Shown one piece after another: positions 23,901 to 34,800 of a stretch of 64,000 nucleotides of DNA. The position numbers were made by a program, and so were the translations under genes. The notes beneath the pieces were generated by a model. That model saw only the letters and a program-made list of their open reading frames with translations, was not told the origin of the DNA and did no database searches. Every line of letters begins with the position of its first letter. The first letter of the stretch is position 1. This stretch comes from Apostichopus japonicus (Eukaryota > Echinodermata > Holothuroidea > Aspidochirotida > Stichopodidae): NCBI RefSeq assembly GCF_037975245.1, contig NC_092572.1:1897501-1961500 (forward strand), given 5' to 3'.

Positions 23901-26900
23901 CATAACTTTCAAATCCTTGTCAATGTTACGAGAGGTTACCCAAAGTTTCATTTTTCTAAAGTTACCAATATTACCCTTCAAGATATGCTCCACAGGTAGC
24001 CTCTTCTCACTGACTACATTCGATATATTATTTTTATTATTATTATTATGAAGTCTTGACCAATTGCTAACTCCATCTAACATTACAATGCTATCTTTCC
24101 TTTCTAATTCCAAAATTAAACTATTAGTTTCTTCAACAGAGTTTTCGCGGTTCAACAGTTTCATGAGTTCATCCAATATACAAGCGTCTTTGGAAAGATA
24201 CTTGAGCTGAAGGTAAATGAGAATAATATCTTTTAGAATGTCTCCATTCTGCCACTTTCTTGATATGTCCCGAAATAAATGTGATTTGCCAATACCAGGC
24301 TCGCCAATAAATAATACTCTGTTATCCCGCTCGTCCCTGGATAATGCCTCAAGCAGCTTATAGGTATTATTAACACAAGATGTACCGTTGTCTTCGTACG
24401 TTATCGAGAACTGAGAATCACAACACCAGCTGTCACTGAATGAGACTTGTTTTAATTCTTCCAACACATTAGTCTGTTTTACTTCTTCCAACAACGTTCC
24501 TATCGAAAAGAATAGAAAAATAACCAACTTTTTTTAAATGACTTTGTAATGTATTTTTACCAAAAGTCTCCCTCAAACTCAGGCAACACAAACAGACTAA
24601 GTATCATTTATTGCTTCAATATTTGATAATTAAAAAGAGGCCATTAACGATCTCTTAAATTTATTCCTCTGGTTTCTATTCACCCACAAAATTAACAAAC
24701 AAAAAAACAGAGCAAATAAATGATGCCATAACCTAATTTTGTATTTGAAAAGTGCATTAAGGTTCAACAGGCATTTGAAAGAACATGAACTAATCGATGC
24801 GAGTCCTATTACAATTCATAAAAAAAGAACGTTCAATTGTACCTTCTAAATATATTCTGGTATGGGCATTCGCAAAAAAAAAAAAAAAATGAGAGGCGGC
24901 AAGCGCACTTCCATTGTCAAAAACCGATTAACTGTCCAAAACATAAACTTATTAACCAATTAACCGTCTACATTGAATTGTGTATTGTCGTGGGGCATGG
25001 GTAAATGATGTTCTAAGAGGGACAGCAATATCTACCAGATTCCAAGTCTTTGTTTAACTATTAGATACCTCCAGCCGTCCGGACATGGCTCTCACGGGCT
25101 TTGTCTGTTATGGACAGTGTCTAGAATTTACATTATGGTGATTTTTAGGAGAGCGTTTCTTTTCTGTTTTCTTTTCGTTTTGTGAAGGCCGATTTCAGTG
25201 GATGGGTGCATTTTCAAAACCTATTACCAGGTCGCTGTACTGGCTGCATTGGCCTAGCCACGTTGCTTTCTAGTGATCATTCTCTAGATTTTGGGTGAGT
25301 ACCGCAACATTTATGACCATTTAATCAATTACAGTTCGATAACTACGTTAATCTTTGTAAGTTCGGCAGATGAAGCGACTTGGAACCTGGAAACATCTAT
25401 CAAAGAGGTGTGGAGTAGATCGATTTTGAGACTGTAGAATGAAGCCCCGGAAGTTCCAGCATAATCAGCTTTTGTATTATGCTGACAATTGCATAGCACA
25501 TAATTACATGTCAGAAAGATAAAGTACTCTTTAATACTGTGGAATATATTTCATACCCCGTACGATGAAATCAGATGAGCCGGGGGGGGGGGGCTCAGTG
25601 TCGTAAATAAATGTCAGAGAGAGTTATGGACATTCCCAGGAACGTACTCCTAGAAAGGGTGGGGGTCCTGGGGTATTCAGTTGTAACATTTTTTTCTTTT
25701 CATATATTTTTCTATAAGTGACTCATTAAAACTAAAAAGATTACTTAAATATATGTGTAGCCCCTATGGGGTCCAGAAGCCGTAGTACTTGTAGCGGGAA
25801 CACTTTGGCATAAGTTTTGCTCTAGTTCTCACCCCCCTCCCCCTCTAAAAAAGAATATTAGAGTAATCCTTCCTTAGTTCTACAGTCCATACAACTTTTA
25901 ATCATATGCAGAACGTAAGCAGTTGAAAATTCTTCAACATTGTATCAAAAATGACAATATCTTATAGTTTTGACATGCAATGACCGCTAGCTTTACCGTA
26001 ATTCTCACAAGGGAAAGTATGTACGCAGCTGGTAAAATCCCTACTATTAGGAAGATAATTATCACAAAACATTTTACAACCTCCCCCACTCCCGTAATAA
26101 AGATGGTGATTTTGCCCCTTGTTTATAGTTGTTATTATATTTGTTTAGTTGCCAAGTTAAACCAAAAATGATGACTTCAAGAAACTATTTACATTTTGGA
26201 ATTGCTACGTTATCTATATTTGCAACATTTAAATCACACGGAGTCGGTTGAATTGTCAAGTTATCTTAATATGTGATCATGAAATAAAATAGTACTACAA
26301 CCAATGTTTGAGATCATGTGTTATAGACTATACGTGACAACTCGTCAAGAACCGATGTAAGATTTACTAAGGAAGCAGTGGTGAATCTCATTCTTTCAAA
26401 TACGACTTAATAAAGTAAACGAATTTACATACTTAACCCAAGATATTACCTTGCCATCCACCGTGCCGCCGATGTAGCTTATAATAAAATATAGCTAAAG
26501 CAAAAAGAATTATCCCCACGACAGCCAAAACACACGAAACAATTACTTGCGTTGGAGAGCTCATCTGTTTCGTGTTGTCTTCATTGCATTTTTCTGAAAA
26601 GACATGCGTCACAAAGATGGAATGTTAGATTCACTCCTTTGTTGATGTTGACATTGTCCGAATATCTTGAAGTTAAGTGACTATTATTTTGTGATACCAC
26701 AAGCTCCATGTGTCAATTAACATCCTCGGATTCTTATCTGATCAGGTAAAATGATCAACACATCGCTTATATAATCGTGTAATACATATGTATTTCTTCC
26801 TACATGATAAATATATATATAAATTATGACAGTTGAAAAAAGAAATACATTTCTTTGTACTTAAATCAGGTTGCGTATTTTACTATATTCAATCGGGCTT

Positions 26901-28474
26901 TGATACACTTATGTAGCTGCAAATAAAGAAATGAACATGTGCATTTTGCATCACGTTTATCACTAAAGAACAAATATCTGTTATTTTTTCTATAACTGTA
27001 ATTAACTAACCATATCTTATTTTCAAGTTTACATATTGAATGTAATCAGTTTTATTACATGTATAAAATAATTTTTTACTAACACAATGGGTGCTCATCG
27101 TTTACAAGACTTACCTGATCGAATGTTAACTGTCTTATTCCCTATTTTCAACAACTCTCTATTGTAATAAACAGAGCAGTGAAATATGGCATCTTCTGCA
27201 CATTCTAATTCGAAGAGAACTGTAGTAGAAGTATTCCAGGTATCTGTTATGTTATTCTTGATCTCAAATGATGTCCTTTCGGTGATTGTAGTATTATGTC
27301 CTTCGACACTCCAATACAATGTAACATTCGGGCGTACATGTTCTATGTAACAAGTTAAACTAGTAGGATTGCTGGATTTAACTCTAATAATGCATTCATC
27401 GCAGTTAGAACAAGACTGGACGAGAGGACACGGAGGTGTCGGCGTAACTTCAAAAGAATAAAAACATATAAACGTGGATTTATGTTGGTTGCGACAATGC
27501 AATTTAGTTTAAAATTAATTGTAACAATAACAGTGAACGTAGAGTATTTGAATGAGTGGATCTAACTTCAACTGAAGATATATTTCCAAAATTGCATCTA
27601 AACTTTCTTTTACTTTTGTGAAGTTCAATGTTAATATAAATCTAGTTATGTAAGACAATGTGTGTGATGGAAAGTGCTACAAAGTTTGTCTACGCACATG
27701 AACTCTCCAAAAACAAAAGTCACAAATTATTAAATAGAAAGCTGATTAAACGTATGTCTTACTCTGAACATTCTGATGGAATATTTTTAGATATGAACAA
27801 TGCAGATATCAAGACCGAATCTTAAAAAGAAAAGAAAAGACAAAGACAAAGAAGTAACATGAAAATGCAAACACCAAGCATCATAATTGGTAAAATTCTC
27901 ACCTATAATCAAGACTGAAATAGACCGTCTCCACACGGTTCCGTTTTCAAATATTACAGCATATGTGTAAGAGGCCTCTTGTTCCAGCCTAGCATTGATA
28001 ATTTTCATATTACCTTCAGAGGTGATGTCATAATGGTCATCATCATACTTTTCTCCACCCTTTACACCATTCTCTAATCTAAGTATTGGTTGAGTCAGTG
28101 ATATTGATCCCTGGTACCAATAGTATTCCTCGACGTTACCGCCAACGTCACAGTATATGGTTTTGGTTTCCATTATCTCGACATGTTGATTCGTAGGACA
28201 TGTTTGGCAAAAACCTGCAGGTAATAGAACAAAATCTAAAATATTGTTGAAATATCGACGTTGTCCAAAATTTTCGAGAATATTACCCTATGTAGAAATA
28301 TTGATCTTTCTGTAAGGATTTCTTCAATGAAGCGTTTGCTACAGTCCTCGATTCAACTAATGTCGTGAAGGGTTCGGTTACTATTACGTAAGACCTTCCT
28401 ATTAACAGTATTAAAAGTACGTTACCTTGCACCACGAGGATGGACAGCATGAACAAAGACGAAAACATTATCAT
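20945..28474 (-). CDS. N1: Ig-Ig-transmembrane-NACHT receptor, 780 residues, complete
   Basis: Eight exons, all with GT-AG borders and matching phases, are (5' to 3' on the minus strand) 28426-28474, 27903-28214, 27115-27447, 26450-26593, 23328-24499, 22273-22436, 21449-21525 and 20945-21036. They total 2343 bases, exactly 781 codons with the stop. Residues 1-17 form a signal peptide (MIMFSSLFMLSILVVQG). Residues 17-121 are V-set-like Ig (YCDVG, YYWYQG, EASYTY). Residues 121-232 are a second Ig (SLTCY, LYWSVEG, IFHCSV). Residues about 248-269 are a transmembrane helix followed by basic residues (KLHRRH). Residues 280-670 hold a NACHT NTPase: Walker A GEPGIGKS at about 345-352, Walker B VMLDG near 418-422, sensor-like WVTSRN. 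Residues 671-780 are a tail of unknown fold. The second Ig and NACHT are clear; the V-set call rests on W and flanking motifs. A NACHT domain usually drives NTP-dependent oligomerisation; here it would be tethered under the membrane with an ectodomain outside. No death-fold domain was seen. Confidence 0.85.
23328..24499 (-). CDS. N1 NACHT exon (about 390 residues)
   Basis: A single large exon carries the whole NACHT core, as is common in invertebrate and fish NLR genes. In order it has VLFIGEPGIGKSHLFRDIS (P-loop), then LIYLQL, then DSIVMLDGVSNW (Walker B: the DG is kept but the following acidic pair is SN), then KLWVTSRN (sensor 1, TSR kept), then a helical region with SPLIARLFASIYLHT that resembles the winged-helix/superhelical part of NACHT proteins. 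It enters in phase 1 and leaves in phase 0 (GAA|GTAAGG), exactly like the N2 exon. Confidence 0.9.
24500..26449 (-). other. N1 intron between transmembrane and NACHT exons
   Basis: This is the longest N1 intron. It contains a poly-A tract near 24873, a run of 12 G near 25580, and GC-richer patches (25590-25680, 25760-25850) that look like decayed repeats. I saw no coding exon for a death-fold adaptor domain inside it. Confidence 0.6.
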
Positions 28475-31017
28475 GAAGTCAAAGTGCCTGATGCTATCTG
28501 AAATTAAGATAGAAGATAATGGGCTCAATAACATAGGGCCTCACGTAAAGAAGATTGATATCAAGCAATGTATTGAAAGCAGTAGAAAGACATAGGGAGA
28601 GGGGCATCCATGACAACATTTAATGTGAGCAAAGAACGAAAATTAAACAGCTGAAAACTAACTGTGAGTAGTAACAAATAAAAGTGCAACAGATTTACCA
28701 CGGGTTTCGAAACCGGAATTAAACGATTACAAGTCTTTTGCTTTATGAACTGAGATTATGATATCTTAGTTGCAGGTGATCCGTATCTAATCTTTTCGTT
28801 CCATAGGATGCCAGTCGGAAGTGACAGTACCTTGCATATTACCATGCAAACAGTAGTCCCACACGGTTTCAATTCGATAAAACCAACCCATCAGAGAGAG
28901 GAAAGAATTATGGAGCCAAAAGTTAATTGATCTTCATAACAAACATGCTGTTAATATTTAGTCAATTTTCTTCTAATATTACAATTTGTTCTACATTGTG
29001 GGTTACACTGCTAGTCATATGGAAACAAAAAGAGCCAAGCAAACAAGATTTCAAAGTTTGAATTGAAGTCCACGATTTTTTTTTTGTTGCGTTTAAGGAC
29101 TTTAATTTATTGTAAATAAGCTGCGCTTGTATTATGGAACATGCGGTAAGTCATTCACCGTTAGTACATCAGAAAATGTCGAAAACTTCCTGTTAACTTT
29201 ACTTCTGTATCTCGTAGAGATTAAAACATACAGTCCAAGACTTCTGTGATTAGCATTTCTGTTAGGAATATGTAATAATTGCTTCAAATTGCAGAAGTTA
29301 ATGGCTAATGTGTAAAGTAAAATATCATGGATAAGTAAGGTCTAGGTTTGTTTGTATTCTTAAATGAAAGTTGAATAATGCTGGAATAAAACTTTTTTCT
29401 AGTAACCAGATCAATACCCTTTCAAAGAAAACATCACAATTATCCAACAGAGGAAACCTGGAATCTATCCAAGCTTGAGATTTGATAACACATTATAAAA
29501 ATAAACATAATGGCACAGCTTCCTTCTCCCTTCATGTTTGAATTTCATAAATCTAAGTCTTATGTTAACATATCAGCTTTCACCGATTTCAGTAAAGTTT
29601 CATTCTAAATATCATAAGATTTGACGACTTGAACTTCAGCTATACACATCACTGGTTTTCGTATAATTAAAGGCCATTACATCTCCAGTGAACTCTTTAG
29701 GACAAAAAGTCACAAAGTTGAAACTAAATGTCAAATAAGTTACATGTTTTTTATGAAACATATGAAGACAACTATTGAATGCTAAGTGTTATTTGTTACT
29801 ACCACTTTGCTAAAGGATAAAGGAAAGCAACTATTCTCATTTTACCTTTAGATATATGTTATGGAAAGGCAGCTGGTTATAGAAAATAAATTCAAAGAAC
29901 AAATAATTAACAAATAAGTTAAAGTAAGATTAGAGTACGTTAAGCCTTTAGTTAGGTTATTACATGAAAATCACCTTAGCCATCTGCAAGCTAACATTTG
30001 ATTTCACCAACTGAGTAAACATAGACCTAGAGCAATGATGATCGTTTACTCCACGAGATACATTTGTACATGTGTTACATGTGTGTAATGGTGGATAATG
30101 TCCGCCTTTCATATATGAGACAGGTGTAGTTAAGTGAGGACCAAACAAAACATAGGCAGTAACAGCAGTAGCCTAACCATGCATGCAAAACGTGTATAGG
30201 CTAGGCTATGTGAATTTACAACTCGAAGTCAACAATGTATATTGCATATAATCATTAGAATAAGTATTGCTAAGTTGTTGTAATAACGTTGAAACACACC
30301 TCGGTTATTTGCGTGACGATTGTTTTTATTGGAATACTTGCAGTTTGACTCAGTGCATCAATACATGGCCCAAATGCCATGAAAATTATATTATACGATA
30401 GTAATATTGTTAACTCGGGGTTCTTGAGAATGTTCTTTTATGTAGGTGTAAATACAAGAACTTAAATAAAATGAGATCCTTTTTCGGCTTGGCGTTCACA
30501 AATGCAGACGACTGGGTACAAAACACACGTCACACACCTTCACCAGCTCATTAAAAACGTTTTTTTTTATTGTCACTACAAGCCTGTTCACAACGAATTA
30601 TGAGGGTCAGTCCGAATATGAGGTTCGCAGGAATGGTTCCAATTGACTCGTTACGCTCTACATCATTCGCCTTATCCTTGCATTATAACACACATATGAT
30701 ATACATACATCGTATGCCTAGCCTATGAATCGATGCCATATCCTACCCTAGTCCTAGTCTTAGCCTATACATCAGCCCATCTACCGCTCAAATGGACAAA
30801 CAACGAGTCAACAATATCATATGTTATCAATACCGTGCCGTCACTACACCTTCCAAAGGCATAATTGGTTCATCCATCGACCAGTGTTACACTACACTGT
30901 TGAATTTAACGTCATCAATGATATTAACGATAATAATTGTAAGTATTTAGCAGTTGATAGAGGTAGAATTCACATCATATTTAAATATACAAGCTAGACC
31001 ATATTCAAATGACTTAC
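28475..31017. other. Upstream region of N1, no gene seen
   Basis: I found no copy of the K1/K2 18-bp promoter block upstream of the N1 start codon and no recognisable exon up to 31017. The sequence is AT-rich with no clear repeat structure. Confidence 0.5.
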
Positions 31018-31174
31018 TCAGAACTTTTTGTTTGTGCTTTCTACTGATGAGTAACGGACCGCTTATACAGCGTTGCAGGGAAGCTATTCTATGAACATAG
31101 TCGAATAAACTCGTATTACCTTCTATGGTTTGACGAAACGTGGACTTTGGAATAACGATTATAGGCGGAGCTTG
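31018..31174 (-). CDS. Orphan exon candidate
   Basis: On the minus strand, acceptor CCTTGCAG is followed by 157 open bases reading QAPPIIVIPKSTF, then DYVHRIASLQR, then SRKHKQKVL, and a consensus donor CTGA|GTAAGT. Both borders are good and the composition is protein-like, but I recognise no family and no partner exon. It may be a relic exon, perhaps from a lost receptor copy between N1 and N2. Confidence 0.3.
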
Positions 31175-31534
31175 CTGCAAGGTAAATTTCTGCTATACAA
31201 ATGCAAGTGCGACACTCTTGTATCATTGGATTTGTTATAGTGTACATGTAATGATGGGACAGTATTCTTTGATTATCAATGACATTGCCATGTCATGCTT
31301 AAGCATTCATCATAACTGTTTGAACAATATGAATAATATTCTCTTAACAGAAATTAAGGACAGTACAATTTATTTAAAGCTTTACTTGGGAAGACAATAT
31401 AGAGTGTTATAATTCCTTGAAACTGCTCCAACCGGCTGCTGTAATTTAAATTTAAAATAAAACAAAGCTGTAAGCAAACTGTTATCCACCAATCGCCTGT
31501 GTTAGAGAATGTGTCAAAGTTAGAGGGCCTGGCG

Positions 31535-31875
31535 TTTCGATCCTAGCAGGATCTTCTCCAGAGGCTGAATGACAAGTCATAGTAACAGAAGGGTCCTACA
31601 CATACGGAATACAGACAGGTTAATGAGCAGGTTGAACACAAAAGAGAAGATGTAAGATGATTAGTGGACAAAGGATGGAGAGAAGAAAGAAACCGACAGG
31701 GGGATCGTTCCTAGCAAGATCTTCTCCAGAGGCTGAATGACAGGTCATAGTAACAGAAGGGACCTACACACACGGAATACAGACAGGTTAATGAGCAGTG
31801 TGAACACAAAAGAGAAGATGTAAGATGATTAGTGGACAAGGTATGGGGAGAAGAAAGAAACCAACAGGGGAAAGA
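31535..31875 (-). repeat. 168-bp tandem repeat with hammerhead-ribozyme-like core (two units)
   Basis: Two adjacent units begin with TCCTAGCARGATC at 31541 and 31709, a period of 168 bases, with a few differences between them. On the minus strand unit 1 reads CTGGAGA, one A, a perfect GATCC/GGATC hairpin with a 5-base loop (31553-31539), and then GAAA (31538-31535). This is the arrangement of a hammerhead core: CUGANGA, stem II, GAAA. The deviations are G for A at the fourth core base and one extra A before stem II. Monomers of this size with such cores are typical of metazoan retrozymes and Penelope-like element termini. Confidence 0.5.
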
Positions 31876-34800
31876 GGAGAGGTAGGAGATAAACTGAAGA
31901 GAGACAAAGAAGAGTAATTTAAATTACATATATTCATATCATGAGGCTTACAATATACTCCTGTGCATTATCGATGGTATTGGATTGGAAGAATATGAAT
32001 GAACTGGTGAGGATCATGAGTGTAAAACTGTTTTACTGAGTTAATAACCAATACCACCAACTTACACACCGGTTCTAATACAATAGTCCAAAGGGTAGTT
32101 AGGGTATACTTGAACTTGAAGGCCGATAACTTCAGATGAATCGCAGCACGCCTACATCTAGTATACAGCTTAGTGTCAAACTCAGGGTACCGAGACGGAA
32201 AGAGAGCAAAATGGCTATGAACTAAGTCTGTCACGACGGGTGGCTTCCATTTCAACATTTTAACTGTACCTCTAATACTCTAATTTGTGATGTCCGTATG
32301 TTCCTTCTTAATTCTCGTTCATTCTTTTTAAGGGATGATTCCACACAAACCTTCACTTCTGAATATATTTGTTACCTTTAATAGAAAACTCAATTTTAAA
32401 GGGGTTGTTTACTTCATGATCATGCTGTTCATTCTCTCACTTTTAGATCCTGTCCACGTCCCCTGGATGTGAATTTTAATACTTTAATTGACGACATAAA
32501 TAATTTTTCTAATGATGATCTAGATTCTCATGTTTATAATATTACTCTTTGTCTTGCCAGTACTACTTTGCCCAATAGGTTAATAGAAGGTGTATGTTCT
32601 TCTATGCCATGGTCACTGGAAAGGAAATTGTGCGTACTGTAGTGATCGACATGTTAAGTTGTATGTGCAACTTAAATCATTTAAGGATTTACTTGAAATC
32701 TTCTCAATTCTTCAATGGCTCTAATGTGAAAGGTCCTACAATGTCATGTCATATTTCTCATTCAGTACCTTGAATTAACGTCTTACTTGTAATACTAGCT
32801 CAGTAGTAGAAGTAATCCACAAGGAATGGGGACTAAGGGTATTTTGTACTCGTGTTATACGAAAAGAAAACAAACAAGATCGTAAATATTATAAACACCT
32901 CAAACGAGAATAGTTATAAGGAGTGTGTTTAGCAATAAGATTATTTTTGTTAATGAGAAGAAACATAAATATTGTTATTATGCTAAACCTTATAAGTATT
33001 CTGGTAACATCAATCGAAGAGTCATTTGAAATAACCAATATTATGCTAAAGGATAGTTGATTGAGGAGACAGAGATCAATAATGTTAGAGACTTCTTCAC
33101 CGACAAATGTCCTAAAATGCATTTAGAACTCAGTTCAGATGACAATACTTATTTTCACAACAATTCCATGCATTATTCTAATGTTTGTACTATGTCCCAG
33201 TTATGACGAAATCTTTTCAAATACCATGTAAAATAGCAGCATTTATATTCACATGTACCTAATGGCGAAGTTATGTTTTCAAGTTTTGTTTGTCAAATCA
33301 TTTTAATTACAGGCTAATAACTATTTTACTTTGGTTTCGTTCCGAAATCATTGAGAAGATATTATTCACCAGACCTATCAATGTCTTTACCAAAACATAG
33401 CTTATAGGTAAAAATTCCGTTTGATTATCCGGTTTCAAGTGTCATCAAGCTGCAATATTTATTTTCAATTTTGTAACCTCTGTAAATCGTTATTCACACT
33501 TGTTCCATAGCTCTTTTGGTATATAAGCATTCGTGACGTTTCCTGTCTTTTGTCATTTTGTTGTTTACCGTAACATGGTTTCGTAAGGATGTGGCCATAG
33601 AATGGGATGGGCGAGATTGGTTGTTCTGTGTCATCTTCGTTTATAAACTCTTACCACTTTCCTCGATCCTTTTCAATGTTTTATTTGCTCTAACTCGACG
33701 TCTATTCCATTAATGTTCTTGCTAAACATTCAGAGCAGTCTCTTCAATCATTCATGTGTCTCTCCACTATATGTCCTAGTATTTGTATCGTAATATCTAT
33801 CTCATACTATTCAAGGATTGGTATAGATGTTCCCAATATTTTGTTTAACATTATTTCCTTTTGTACTGTTATTTTGGTTGATTGGTTGACTGAAGCTTTG
33901 AATGGTTTATAAGACGCAGTTAGCATCGTAAAAACAAGAAATCTGTAGAGTTAAACATTTATCATGGTTAATTAGTTTCTCTTCAAATTGTACTTTGCCT
34001 AATCGGTTTCGTGGCTGAATTGTTTTAAACTTTATTGGAAGGGAAACTCTTTTGCCTGTTTTCTTATACGATAGGAACTATACCTTCCACAAAAGGAAAA
34101 CACTACCAATGTATGAATCTCCGTGTGAGTCATAGAATACGCCTTACTTGTGGGATCTGCTTAATTGTGATAACTTCTCGTGAGGCACCGCGTGTAATAT
34201 TGTATGAGAAATGAAGTTAGATTCCTGACAATTAATTAAGCTTACGAAAGTTCACTGGTTCGACAGTATAAACAAGTATGTGTTCTCCTTTTCTTGGAAG
34301 AATACTATGGGGTTTTATATAAGAAAGACTTTTTTCCATTATACTGTAGCATAGGGACTTGGAAGGGTTTTAGTAACATTAAGGATCTGTCACGACATAG
34401 TCTTACTATTGAAATTTCACTTATTTAATGTCACTATTATGTCAGCAGTTGGATGAATCATCAATACAAGCAAAGAAGGAGAAGGCATAGAACATAGTAC
34501 TGATTTTATTAATAACAGCAAAGTACACGATTGCAAATGCGATAAAGGGGACAAATAAACAAGCGAGAATCGTAACATGTGTAGGAATAAATTGACAAAT
34601 TATAACTACATTCAATAAATCAATACTGTAGTTTTCAAACGTTATACCGACAGATTTCGTAAGCGAAAAAGAAGAACCTATTCTCACATTCAACCATATT
34701 TAAGATCGATTTATAATTCACCTGATTAATTAATTTATTTAACTTTGAACAGGCTTTCTGCTTCACAGTAACTAGACAGCTAATCAATAACTATCTTATT

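Noticed and set aside
31535-31875. CRISPR-like direct repeats
   Set aside because: There are only two long near-identical 168-bp units with no spacer structure, in a eukaryotic context.
31968-32258. 96-residue minus-strand frame
   Set aside because: There is no recognisable domain and no exon borders of matching phase, and it lies beside repeat DNA.
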